Shown here: one piece after another, positions 15,487 through 21,827 of the stretch | Numbering within the stretch: position 1 is the first letter of the stretch | Layout: every line of letters begins with the position of its first letter | Assembly: GCA_964415935.1 (NCBI GenBank) | Contig: CAYQCH010000004.1 | Coordinates: 1 to 43,327 of the forward strand | Length of the DNA: 43,327 bases | Source: CAYQCH01 sp964415935 | Lineage (GTDB): Bacteria; Patescibacteriota; Patescibacteriia; VMEV01; CAYQCH01 | Direction: 5' to 3' | Notes under the pieces: generated by a model | What the model saw: the letters and a program-made list of their open reading frames with translations, nothing else | Databases searched by the model: none | What the model was told of the DNA's origin: nothing | Position numbers and translations under genes: made by a program

Positions 15487-15510
15487 TAGCCACAACGTTG
15501 TTGTGAGCTA
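15487..15510 (+). repeat. Hairpin ahead of the S-layer terminator
   Basis: TAGCCACAAC (15487-15496) pairs with GTTGTG plus GCTA (15500-15510, one bulged A) around a three-base loop. It lies just before the terminator and may protect the 3' end of an abundant mRNA. Confidence 0.5.
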
Positions 15511-15513
15511 TAC

Positions 15514-15542
15514 AAACCCCCTGGCATATGCCAGGGGGTTTT
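15514..15542 (+). terminator. Intrinsic terminator of the S-layer-like gene
   Basis: A perfect 12-bp stem, AAACCCCCTGGC (15514-15525) with GCCAGGGGGTTT (15530-15541), has an ATAT loop and is followed by T residues. It is among the strongest terminators in the window, as expected behind a highly expressed gene. Confidence 0.92.
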
Positions 15543-15558
15543 GTTATGGCTTTTTTCG

Positions 15559-15587
15559 TTGCAATTTCGCCTTAAAACGCTTACTAT
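15559..15587 (+). promoter_or_regulatory. Promoter for the TPR-like gene, nearly leaderless
   Basis: TTGCAA (15559-15564) and TACTAT (15582-15587) are 17 bp apart. The expected start near 15594 is only about 2 nt from the ATG at 15596, so the mRNA would be leaderless or almost so. The -10 matches the consensus at four of six positions. Confidence 0.5.
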
Positions 15588-15595
15588 TCAGGCAT

Positions 15596-16309
15596 ATGAA
15601 TATATCAACAGATAAGAAAACCTTAGGGGTGCTGGCGGGAATTGCTTTGGCTGTGGTGCTGGCGGCAACGCTGTTTGTGGTGAAGGGCAATGAGCTTAAT
15701 CAAAGCCGCGATCCTAAAGCGCGCGTGGCTGAGTTAATGGAAAACGGTGTAGACACGTCACATTCGCTGTTCTTACCGGAGGAAACCCAGTCCGTCTTGG
15801 CGAAAGTAGAGGAGCGCAGGGAAAAATTCGTGAGCGGTACAGACTCCACTGCGCAAAATCTTATGGATATGGCGCGGCATGTACGCGATTTGCGAGACCA
15901 TGACCTGGCGCTGGAACTGTTTGCAGTGGTGGATACGCTAAAGCCGGTGGACATTTTCTACAAAATTGACGTTGCGCGTATTTATTTGGAGCGGCAGCAA
16001 TGGGAAGAAGCGCGCAAGGTTCTGGAGCCGCTGCGGCTGACCTTGCCTATCCGTGAAACGTTTATTGAGCTGGCCAAGGCCTATCAGAACATAGAGGGTA
16101 CGCCAAATTACGTGATTGATGAAATTTATGAAGAGGGTATCTTTCGCTCGTTTGAGGACTTCGAGGTTTTAGAGGCGTATGTGGAGTGGTTAGAGCAGAC
16201 GGGCAGGGAAGAGAAAACCATCCCGTACTACGAAAAAATGAACCAGAAAGTTCCGCAAAAAATCCTTGAAGACCGCATCAAGGAATTAAAAGATAAATAC
16301 AACAAATAA
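15596..16309 (+). CDS. Membrane-anchored TPR-like protein
   Basis: The 237-residue protein has one N-terminal membrane helix (about 10-28) and an otherwise hydrophilic, helical outer or periplasmic part. Helix pairs with TPR-like spacing appear between about residues 75 and 215, for example LRDHDLALELFAVVDTL, IYLERQQWEEARKVLEPL and the final TGREEKTIPYYEKMNQ. TPR units act as protein-binding scaffolds; no partner can be named. ATG 15596 was chosen because upstream in-frame starts would lie before or within the terminator of the previous gene. The protein is followed 6 nt later by the Ig-like surface protein, so the two probably work at the same place, perhaps in handling or anchoring surface proteins. 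That role is inferred from context. Confidence 0.72.
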   Translation: MNISTDKKTLGVLAGIALAVVLAATLFVVKGNELNQSRDPKARVAELMENGVDTSHSLFLPEETQSVLAKVEERREKFVSGTDSTAQNLMDMARHVRDLRDHDLALELFAVVDTLKPVDIFYKIDVARIYLERQQWEEARKVLEPLRLTLPIRETFIELAKAYQNIEGTPNYVIDEIYEEGIFRSFEDFEVLEAYVEWLEQTGREEKTIPYYEKMNQKVPQKILEDRIKELKDKYNK

Positions 16310-16315
16310 CGCCGT

Positions 16316-17974
16316 ATGAAAAAGCTCCTCGTCCCTTTTTTTGCAGGCCTGGCGCTGCTTAGCACTCAGTCGGTATTTGCGCAAACAGAACCCACGGTAA
16401 CAGTCCATACCACCAACACCCCGTTCGTGTATTGGAAAGACTTTGATGTATTGGTGTCTGATTTTACGGTTCATTCATTCGCTGGCGATTCTTTAAAAGC
16501 GCTCACCGCCGCCAAGTCGGGTTCTGCCTGGGAGGGGTATGAATACGTCGGGGCTACGCTTTGGGCGGACCGCGGGGTAGAGGGATTTCAGGGATGGGGC
16601 TATGACGAAAAGCTGGCTGACGGCGAACTGAAAAGCGGTTTGTGGGTTTTTGCGCCGGTAGACGGGAAATTTGCGGCAGACTCGCAGCGGTTTTTCATCT
16701 CTATTGAAAGCGCGGTGCCGTTTGAGCGAAATTTGCAGTTTAGTATTTTGCCAACCGGCGAAGATGGCGATTTGGTGTATGAAGATGGTGAGCAGGGGGT
16801 TTTCCTCTCCAATTCAGTCGTGACGGCTAGTCCGGACCAGTTTTTTTCACAGACCATTATTTTCAAGCCGCAAAAAAACGACTTTAGCGCGCCCAAGGCC
16901 TATGTGGCCGACCTGTCGGTAGACAAGGCCGCACCGGTGTTTATCTATAAGCCCTCAACGCAGCCTGTTGTCTGGTTTACCGGCGAAGCGCGCGATCGCA
17001 ATGGAGATAATGTCCTAGGAGTAAGCGTTGCGGTGAATGGACAAACAATTCAAGCGGAGAGCGTCGGCACAGGTTTTTCCGAATGGAAAGCCGGGTACAT
17101 CCCCACGCTTCCTTATGAGGAGGTTACCGTACGCGTCATGGCCACGGACGGCAGCCGCGAGTTTACCAGCGAGGCATACTATGCCATCATCGACAGCCGG
17201 GCCGTTTCTTTGGAAAAATCCAGTTTCGTGTCGCAGCCGGATGTTGTTCAGGTTGGCGGATCAGCGCATATCGATGTAACGCTGAAAGGTGAGGACGGGT
17301 CGTTGATTGGATCCCGCCAGGTGGAGTTTGTTGCTGTTCGCGCAGTTGACGAGTTGTCATCGTCCAATGCCGTGACCGATGCGCAAGGCAAAGCGAGCGT
17401 TTCCTTGAGCGTGAATGCGGTAGGTACCGCCGTAGTGAAGGTGCTGGTGGACGGCCTGGAGGTTGGGTCCGTGGACGTTACGGTTACAGAAGAAAGCGGT
17501 GAGGAGCCGCCCGTTGCAGAAGAAAATGTCTTGTCGCCGGGCAACCTGGTCAAAGGAAGCACCTCGGCGGTCTACTTTATTGGCACCGACAATAAGCGGC
17601 ATGTGTTTGAGAGCGCACGCGTGTATGCCTCCTGGTACGGTTCTGACTTTTCCAAAGTCATTTCAATTACCGATGAATTGCTGGCCAGCCGCCCGTTGGG
17701 CGAAGCCGTCCCGTTTCGCCCCGGATCTTTGGTGAAAGTACCAAGCCTGCCGGCGGTGTATGTTGTGGATGTGGGAAATGTGTTGCGGCATGTCACAACG
17801 GAGGCATTAGCCAGAGAGTTGTTTGGAGATAGCTGGAACAGGCAGGTACATGACCTTCAGGAATCGCTTTTGTTCACCTACGAGTTCTCGACACCTATTG
17901 ATGAGGCAAGCGATCTGGATCTTGGCCGCATCGCCGATCCGTTTCTTTCGCTCAACGCTGAGCTGGTTTCCTAA
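16316..17974 (+). CDS. Secreted Ig-like protein with C-terminal surface-repeat units
   Basis: The 552-residue protein starts with a clear signal peptide (about 1-22, cut after VFA). The N-terminal 290 residues are beta-rich and unrecognised. An invasin-type Ig-like domain spans about 305-392 (VVQVGGSAHIDV to VDVTVTEE, with the TDAQGKASVSLS strand). After a short Glu/Pro linker, two surface-repeat units follow at about 409-463 (SAVYFIGTDNKRHVFE) and 468-530 (AVYVVDVGNVLRHVT, ELFGDSWNRQVHDL). These clearly match the N-terminal units of the S-layer-like protein, including the RPG junction between units. The repeats are N-terminal in the S-layer-like protein and C-terminal here, which suggests a transferable anchoring or assembly module. 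The gene lies in an operon with the TPR-like and FtsB-like genes (6-nt spacers). Its exact role is unknown. Confidence 0.75.
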   Translation: MKKLLVPFFAGLALLSTQSVFAQTEPTVTVHTTNTPFVYWKDFDVLVSDFTVHSFAGDSLKALTAAKSGSAWEGYEYVGATLWADRGVEGFQGWGYDEKLADGELKSGLWVFAPVDGKFAADSQRFFISIESAVPFERNLQFSILPTGEDGDLVYEDGEQGVFLSNSVVTASPDQFFSQTIIFKPQKNDFSAPKAYVADLSVDKAAPVFIYKPSTQPVVWFTGEARDRNGDNVLGVSVAVNGQTIQAESVGTGFSEWKAGYIPTLPYEEVTVRVMATDGSREFTSEAYYAIIDSRAVSLEKSSFVSQPDVVQVGGSAHIDVTLKGEDGSLIGSRQVEFVAVRAVDELSSSNAVTDAQGKASVSLSVNAVGTAVVKVLVDGLEVGSVDVTVTEESGEEPPVAEENVLSPGNLVKGSTSAVYFIGTDNKRHVFESARVYASWYGSDFSKVISITDELLASRPLGEAVPFRPGSLVKVPSLPAVYVVDVGNVLRHVTTEALARELFGDSWNRQVHDLQESLLFTYEFSTPIDEASDLDLGRIADPFLSLNAELVS

Positions 17975-17980
17975 AGCCCT

Positions 17981-18394
17981 ATGCGGGGCCAAGCTGCCGC
18001 AAAAAAGAAGCCCCGATTGCGATTTGCCACCCTAGGCCTGGCGCTCTTTGTGGCATTGCTGACTGTTTCCCTGGTAAAGGAGTATTTGCGCAGCCGGCAA
18101 ATCCACAATGAGATTGAGGCGCTGCGCCAACAGATAGCCGAGCTTGACGCAAGCAATAGGAAAACAAGCGATTTTGTGGAGTATTTAAAAACGGACAGTT
18201 ATTTTGAGCAGCAGGCGAGGCTGAAGCTTGGGCTGAAAGCGCCGGGCGAGCGGGTGCTGGTGATACATGATGTGCCAACGGCGAATTCCGGCGAGTCCGC
18301 CATTCCCAGCGGCGCCGTCGCCTTACAGACGTTTCAACGAGACGGGCGCAGCAATCCGCGCAAATGGTTTGATTACTTTTTCGGAGGCGGGTAA
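17981..18394 (+). CDS. FtsB/DivIC-family septum formation initiator
   Basis: The 137-residue protein has a basic N-terminus, one membrane helix (about 15-32), a coiled coil (about 34-62, with NEIEALRQQIAELDASN) and the segment TDSYFEQQARLKLGLKAPGE (71-90). This is the standard FtsB/DivIC pattern: a bitopic protein that joins FtsL and FtsQ in the division complex and helps switch on septal wall synthesis. The C-terminal 40 residues are variable. The start ATG is 6 nt after the upstream stop, so it ends the envelope operon. No ftsL or ftsQ is in the window. The family assignment is firm; which of the two names applies is not decidable here. Confidence 0.82.
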   Translation: MRGQAAAKKKPRLRFATLGLALFVALLTVSLVKEYLRSRQIHNEIEALRQQIAELDASNRKTSDFVEYLKTDSYFEQQARLKLGLKAPGERVLVIHDVPTANSGESAIPSGAVALQTFQRDGRSNPRKWFDYFFGGG

Positions 18395-18399
18395 GCAGC

Positions 18400-18420
18400 A
18401 AAAAAACAGCCGGAGGCTGT
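18400..18420 (-). terminator. Intrinsic terminator of the tRNA-Thr gene
   Basis: On the - strand ACAGCC (18420-18415) pairs with GGCTGT (18411-18406) around a three-base loop and is followed by seven T. It lies 12 nt beyond the tRNA 3' end. On the + strand the hairpin has no T run. Confidence 0.85.
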
Positions 18421-18432
18421 CTTGCAAAAACC

Positions 18433-18508
18433 TGGAGCCAAAGGCGGGGATCGAACCCGCGACCTCTGCTTTACGAAAGCATTGCTCTACCAGCTGAGCT
18501 ACTTTGGC
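18433..18508 (-). tRNA. tRNA-Thr (anticodon CGT)
   Basis: A full cloverleaf of 76 nt on the - strand includes an encoded 3' CCA (18435-18433). The acceptor is GCCAAAG with CTTTGGC. The D stem is GCTC/GAGC, the anticodon loop TTCGTAA, and the T arm GCGGG-TTCGATC-CCCGC. The anticodon CGT reads ACG codons. The discriminator is U. The first anticodon-stem pair (A-G) is a mismatch. Confidence 0.95.
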
Positions 18509-18512
18509 GCGT

Positions 18513-18533
18513 AAAAAACGGCACAGGCCGTTT
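18513..18533 (-). terminator. Terminator-like hairpin directly upstream of tRNA-Thr
   Basis: On the - strand AAACGGC (18533-18527) pairs with GCCGTTT (18522-18516) around a CTGT loop, with a run of six T ending 4 nt before the tRNA 5' end. It can end transcription of the membrane-protein gene at 18574-19077. It also lies between the candidate tRNA promoter and the tRNA, so it may act as an attenuator or a cleaved leader. Confidence 0.7.
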
Positions 18534-18541
18534 CTACTCAT

Positions 18542-18571
18542 AGGATACGCTACGGAAAGCCCGCGCGTCAA
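18542..18571 (-). promoter_or_regulatory. Candidate promoter of tRNA-Thr
   Basis: On the - strand TTGACG (18571-18566) and TATCCT (18547-18542) are 18 bp apart, directly after the stop of the membrane-protein gene. The expected start is near 18535, just before the hairpin. The -10 is weak (four of six). Confidence 0.5.
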
Positions 18572-18573
18572 GG

Positions 18574-19077
18574 TCAGGGAAGCGCTACGGAAAGAACCGC
18601 GGCCACGGCCGTGCCAAAGACCATCAGCGCGATGGCATGCCGCAAGTACGTCAGTTTTCGAAGCAGGTAGGCATCGGTCAGCTTCTGAATGTGCCGCTTG
18701 AGCAGGTGGATGTATTCGCGCGGCGATGCGGTTACCAGCAGCATGTCATCATACCGAAGTTCGTGGATGTCGATGGGCAGCAAAAAGCGCGGCAGCACCC
18801 AGGGCCTGAGCGAGAGAAGCGAGGCTGTCAGCACGCCTGAGCACGTCAAGATGATAGTAATGAACGCCGCGACAGCGTGTTCCCCGTTTGCAAAAAGGGC
18901 GCGAACAGCCAGGATGATTCCTGCCACGCTGCCGCAGATAAGCAAAATGGAGAGATAGTGCAAAGCACGCAAATAATGCACCAGGCCGTGCAGCTCTTCT
19001 TCGAGCAAATGGCACAGTGTCCGATGCTGGTCAGTCCACTTTTCGGCTTTTGTTCTTTTTGGTGTGCGTTTTGGCAT
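18574..19077 (-). CDS. Three-helix membrane protein of unknown function
   Basis: The 167-residue protein has a basic, hydrophilic N-terminus (1-35), two adjacent membrane helices (about 41-61 and 66-88), a cytoplasmic stretch of about 55 residues and a third helix near the end (about 145-165). After helix 2 come RP and, later, SPREYIHLLKRHIQKLTDAYLLRKLTYLRHAI, here split as residues 118-130 and 131-149. That layout loosely resembles DUF5706/Pycsar-effector-like proteins, but the usual Asp-x-Lys-Ala start of helix 1 is absent and no cyclase or other defence gene is nearby. I therefore leave the function open. It is divergent from the RlpA-like operon and shares a palindromic -10 with it. A terminator-like hairpin lies 41 nt after its stop. 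Confidence 0.65.
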   Translation of the reverse strand: MPKRTPKRTKAEKWTDQHRTLCHLLEEELHGLVHYLRALHYLSILLICGSVAGIILAVRALFANGEHAVAAFITIILTCSGVLTASLLSLRPWVLPRFLLPIDIHELRYDDMLLVTASPREYIHLLKRHIQKLTDAYLLRKLTYLRHAIALMVFGTAVAAVLSVALP

Positions 19078-19110
19078 GCCTTTTCCACATAAGCCTGGGA
19101 ACCGGCTCTA

Positions 19111-19123
19111 TGGTATAATTATA
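19111..19123. promoter_or_regulatory. Bidirectional promoter core with palindromic -10
   Basis: The perfect palindrome TATAATTATA (19114-19123) supplies a consensus TATAAT to both strands. On the + strand TGG at 19111-19113 makes it an extended -10 for the RlpA-like gene, with a leader of about 9 nt. On the - strand it would drive the three-helix membrane protein with a leader of about 34 nt. No clear -35 is seen on either side. Confidence 0.65.
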
Positions 19124-19134
19124 GGCGATTTGGT

Positions 19135-20043
19135 ATGAAGCGAAAAGTTTTGTTTCTGGCAAGAGTCTCGGGTGCAGCGGCAATGGTGGCAGGCATTGCG
19201 TTGTTTCATGCTGCCGTAACCCGCGCGCAAGAGACGCCCTCGCAAACAGAACTGCATCGCTGGGCGTTTGATGCACCCACCATCAAGCTGGGGTACACCA
19301 TCAACACGCCTGACGACCAGTTTTTTGTCGGCGTTTTGCCGGAGGTTTTGAAGGGTGAAACGGATGTGACCATTAAGGTTTTTGATCACGTCGGGTTTGA
19401 ACCGCGACAGACGTATCAGGTGAATGCTGCCGCTGCGGAAACCCCTGAGCGTCTGAGGGTTGACTGGCCGGTACCGGAAGGGAAGCGCATCATCAGCCCT
19501 ATTTACGAATTCGACATCAAGGGCGCCGCTGACTTATACAATCCCGAGCTGCCGTTGTGGCTGCGCATGCATTTTTCCGCCACGACAAACGATAACAAGG
19601 GGGTGTATTTTTGGGACAAAGGCAAACAGTCCTGGGTACTGATCCCTACCAATATCAACGAACATGATCGGTCATTACGCGCGGCCATACATCTGACGTA
19701 TGCCCCCATGGCCATCCTGGCCGATGAAATCCCATTGGAGGGCATTGCCAGCTGGTATGCGTACCAGGACTGCCGTTGCGCGGCATCCCGTCATTTCCAG
19801 CATGGGACGCTGCTGAAGGTTACGGATGTCGATTCAGGCAACTGGACTATTATTGAAGTCAATGACTATGGTCCTGAAGAATGGACTGGCCGCATCATCG
19901 ACCTGGACCTGGTCGCGTTTGAAGAAATTAGCAACCGCCGTAAAGGGCTGACCAACGTGCGCATCGAGCCATACATTCCCACGCAAGAGGAAATCGAAAG
20001 CCATAATTTGCCCAATACCTTTGATCCCAGCCTGCCGTTATGA
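19135..20043 (+). CDS. Secreted RlpA-like double-psi beta-barrel protein
   Basis: The 302-residue protein has a signal peptide (about 1-31, ending RAQ), a beta-rich N-terminal region and a C-terminal RlpA-like double-psi beta-barrel at about 203-281. The domain opens GIASWYAYQDCRC and contains HGTLLKVTDV, VNDYGPEEWTGRIIDLD and a final VRIEPY. RlpA proteins bind denuded peptidoglycan and some cut it. The aspartate of the ND-GP motif is present. The histidine of the TAAH motif appears to be Ser, with His two residues later, and the usual acidic residue before it is not seen, so activity is doubtful. Two cysteines (CRC) stand in that place. The stop overlaps the ftsE start by 4 nt (ATGA), so this may be the secreted partner of the FtsEX complex. 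Confidence 0.8.
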   Translation: MKRKVLFLARVSGAAAMVAGIALFHAAVTRAQETPSQTELHRWAFDAPTIKLGYTINTPDDQFFVGVLPEVLKGETDVTIKVFDHVGFEPRQTYQVNAAAAETPERLRVDWPVPEGKRIISPIYEFDIKGAADLYNPELPLWLRMHFSATTNDNKGVYFWDKGKQSWVLIPTNINEHDRSLRAAIHLTYAPMAILADEIPLEGIASWYAYQDCRCAASRHFQHGTLLKVTDVDSGNWTIIEVNDYGPEEWTGRIIDLDLVAFEEISNRRKGLTNVRIEPYIPTQEEIESHNLPNTFDPSLPL

Positions 20044-20720
20044 TCCATTTCAAGAATGTCAGCAAGCTGTACGGCAACGACTCCACCGCCTTAAAAGGCG
20101 TGAATTTGCACATCCGCCCGAAAGAATTTGTTTCTATCATCGGTCGCAGCGGCGCGGGGAAGTCCACGCTGGCAAAGCTGCTGATTGCGCAGGAGCGGCC
20201 CACGGAAGGCCAGATTGTTGTTGGCGGGTGGGACATTACCAAGATCAAGCGCGATGAGATCCCGTTTTTACGGCGTCAGATTGGCGTCGTGTTTCAGGAT
20301 TTTAACCTGCTGGGCAACAAAACCGTGGAGGAGAACGTCAGTTTTGCCCTGGAGGTCGCCGGCATGCCCAAAGCGAAGATTCTTCAGGTGGTGCAGCCGG
20401 TGCTTAAGATTGTCGGCCTGGCTGGCAAGGAGCGGCGGTATCCGGATGAAATCTCCGGCGGCGAAATGCAGCGCGTGGCCATTGCCCGCGCGCTGGCGTA
20501 CCGTCCTAAAATTTTTATTGCTGATGAGCCGACGGGCAATCTGGATACCATCAACGCGCAGGAGATTGTTGATTTACTGAAGAAGATTAACGAGTTTGGG
20601 ACCACGGTCATTCTCATGACGCATGACAGGGACGTGGTAAATAATTTGCGCCGCCGCGTCATTGTCATGGAACATGGGGAAGTGGTAAACGACCTCGAGG
20701 CGGGTAAATACACATTGTAG
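20040..20720 (+). CDS. ftsE: Cell-division ATP-binding protein FtsE
   Basis: FtsE is the ATPase of the FtsEX complex, which couples cell division to peptidoglycan hydrolysis at the septum. The 226-residue protein has Walker A at 35-43 (GRSGAGKST), a Q-loop (VFQDFNLL), the signature ISGGEMQRVAIARAL, Walker B ending in ADEPTGNLD and the switch histidine in MTHD. The length is normal for the family. The start overlaps the stop of the RlpA-like gene (ATGA) and ftsX follows after 2 nt, so the three are translationally linked. Together with FtsX the assignment is firm; generic LolD/MacB-type ATPases look similar but would not be paired with a four-helix FtsX. Confidence 0.93.
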   Translation: MIHFKNVSKLYGNDSTALKGVNLHIRPKEFVSIIGRSGAGKSTLAKLLIAQERPTEGQIVVGGWDITKIKRDEIPFLRRQIGVVFQDFNLLGNKTVEENVSFALEVAGMPKAKILQVVQPVLKIVGLAGKERRYPDEISGGEMQRVAIARALAYRPKIFIADEPTGNLDTINAQEIVDLLKKINEFGTTVILMTHDRDVVNNLRRRVIVMEHGEVVNDLEAGKYTL

Positions 20721-20722
20721 AT

Positions 20723-21637
20723 ATGTTTACGTTTTTGTCGCGCACCGCAAAGTACGCCGTCCAGGACTTCTGGCGGAACATCTGGCTGTCTCTTATTACG
20801 ATGACAGTGATTGTCATCGCGTTGTTTTCCATCAACGTGTTGTTGCTCATAAAAACTGTCAGCGAGTATACATTGGAAACCATAGAGAAAAAGATCGATA
20901 TCAGCGTGTTTTTGAACCCCGGAGTGGAAGAAAGCGTTATTTTAGATTTGCGCGCGCGGCTTTTGGGATTGTCTCAGGTCAAGGATGTGGTCTACATTTC
21001 CGCCGATGAAGCGCTGATGTCGCTGCGTTCCCGGCATGAGGAAGACAACGCCATTATCCAGTCGCTGCAGGAGCTTGAAAAGAATCCGCTTGGTGCCCAG
21101 CTGAACGTACAGGCGCACAGCCCCAGCGACTACCAGGCGATTTTAGACCTGCTCAAAGAGGAGCGGTATGCGGCTCTTATTGCGGATCAGGCCAACGAAG
21201 AAACATTGATCATTCAGCGCGTTTCTGAGATTAGCGAGCGCGTCCGGACAATCGCTTCCGTCTTAAGCGTTATTTTCGGGCTTATTGCGCTGATTGTCGT
21301 CTTTAACACGCTGCGCATCATGATTTACACCCATCGCGAGGAAATCGCCATCATGCGCTTGGTCGGTGCGACCAACTGGTTTATCCGTATGCCGTATGTC
21401 TGGCAGGGCGTGATTTATTCGGTATTTTCGCTGATGATCTTTTTGTTCGCCTGGTATCCGCTGGTGGGTTTCATCGAGCCGTATTTGAATGAATTGTTTT
21501 CTGATGGCGCAAAAATAAACCTGATTGCCTTCTATAACGCGAACTTTTTATTCCTGTTCGGCCTGCAGCTGGCGGGGTTGATCGTGTTGCTGGGAGTCGC
21601 GTCGATTTTGGCCACGCGCAAGTATTCCAGGGTTTGA
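20723..21637 (+). CDS. ftsX: Cell-division permease-like protein FtsX
   Basis: FtsX is the membrane half of FtsEX. The 304-residue protein has a cytoplasmic N-terminus, a first helix at about 22-45 (SLITMTVIVIALFSINVLLL), an external domain at about 50-170 including the ISVFLNPGVEES strand, and three further helices at about 175-200, 225-250 and 270-298. The motif HREEIAIMRLVGATNWFIRMP between helices 2 and 3 is the typical coupling segment. FtsX activates wall hydrolases from outside; in this operon the secreted RlpA-like protein is the only candidate partner. The TGA stop lies inside the -35 of the downstream tRNA promoter. Confidence 0.93.
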   Translation: MFTFLSRTAKYAVQDFWRNIWLSLITMTVIVIALFSINVLLLIKTVSEYTLETIEKKIDISVFLNPGVEESVILDLRARLLGLSQVKDVVYISADEALMSLRSRHEEDNAIIQSLQELEKNPLGAQLNVQAHSPSDYQAILDLLKEERYAALIADQANEETLIIQRVSEISERVRTIASVLSVIFGLIALIVVFNTLRIMIYTHREEIAIMRLVGATNWFIRMPYVWQGVIYSVFSLMIFLFAWYPLVGFIEPYLNELFSDGAKINLIAFYNANFLFLFGLQLAGLIVLLGVASILATRKYSRV

Positions 21638-21662
21638 CGGACCAGCCAAAACATTGTATGTT
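21634..21662 (+). promoter_or_regulatory. Candidate promoter of tRNA-Gln
   Basis: TTGACG (21634-21639, overlapping the ftsX stop) and TATGTT (21657-21662) are 17 bp apart. The start is expected near 21669, the first base of the hairpin that precedes the tRNA. The -35 is the same TTGACG as at tRNA-Thr. Confidence 0.55.
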
Positions 21663-21668
21663 TCTTTC

Positions 21669-21690
21669 AAGCTTGGCTTCGGCCAGGCTT
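21669..21690 (+). promoter_or_regulatory. UUCG hairpin directly upstream of tRNA-Gln
   Basis: AAGCTTGGC (21669-21677) pairs with GCCAGGCTT (21682-21690, one G-U) around a TTCG tetraloop and ends 7 nt before the tRNA. The short T-rich tail (GTATTATT) makes it a possible weak terminator for ftsX or a leader structure of the tRNA precursor. Confidence 0.65.
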
Positions 21691-21697
21691 GTATTAT

Positions 21698-21771
21698 TCC
21701 CGGGTCGTCTAATGGTAGGACATGAGCCTTTGGAGCTCAGTATCGGGGTTCGAATCCCTGCCCGGGAACCA
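21698..21771 (+). tRNA. tRNA-Gln (anticodon TTG)
   Basis: The 74-nt cloverleaf includes an encoded CCA (21769-21771). The acceptor is TCCCGGG with CCCGGGA, the anticodon stem TGAGC/GCTCA, the loop CTTTGGA and the T arm CGGGG-TTCGAAT-CCCTG. The anticodon TTG reads CAA. The weak U1-A72 pair is typical of glutamine tRNAs and supports the identity. Confidence 0.95.
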
Positions 21772-21777
21772 GAAAAC

Positions 21778-21803
21778 ACCGCAGTTCATCTGCGGTTTTT
21801 TCT
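21778..21803 (+). terminator. Intrinsic terminator of tRNA-Gln
   Basis: ACCGCAG (21778-21784) pairs with CTGCGGT (21790-21796) around a five-base loop and is followed by T residues to 21801 and beyond. It separates the tRNA from the nitrilase operon. Confidence 0.9.
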
Positions 21804-21810
21804 TTTGGTG

Positions 21811-21819
21811 TGATATGAT
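21811..21819 (+). promoter_or_regulatory. Extended -10 promoter of the nitrilase-murJ operon
   Basis: TGA directly followed by TATGAT (21814-21819) forms an extended -10 element. No clear -35 is present. The start is expected near 21826, about 2 nt before the ATG at 21828, so the transcript would be essentially leaderless. Confidence 0.55.
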
Positions 21820-21827
21820 GCACCTAT

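Noticed and set aside
15503..15595. Longer start for the TPR-like protein
   Set aside because: The extension would be translated through the terminator of the preceding gene; the ATG at 15596 follows a promoter-like sequence and gives a proper membrane anchor.
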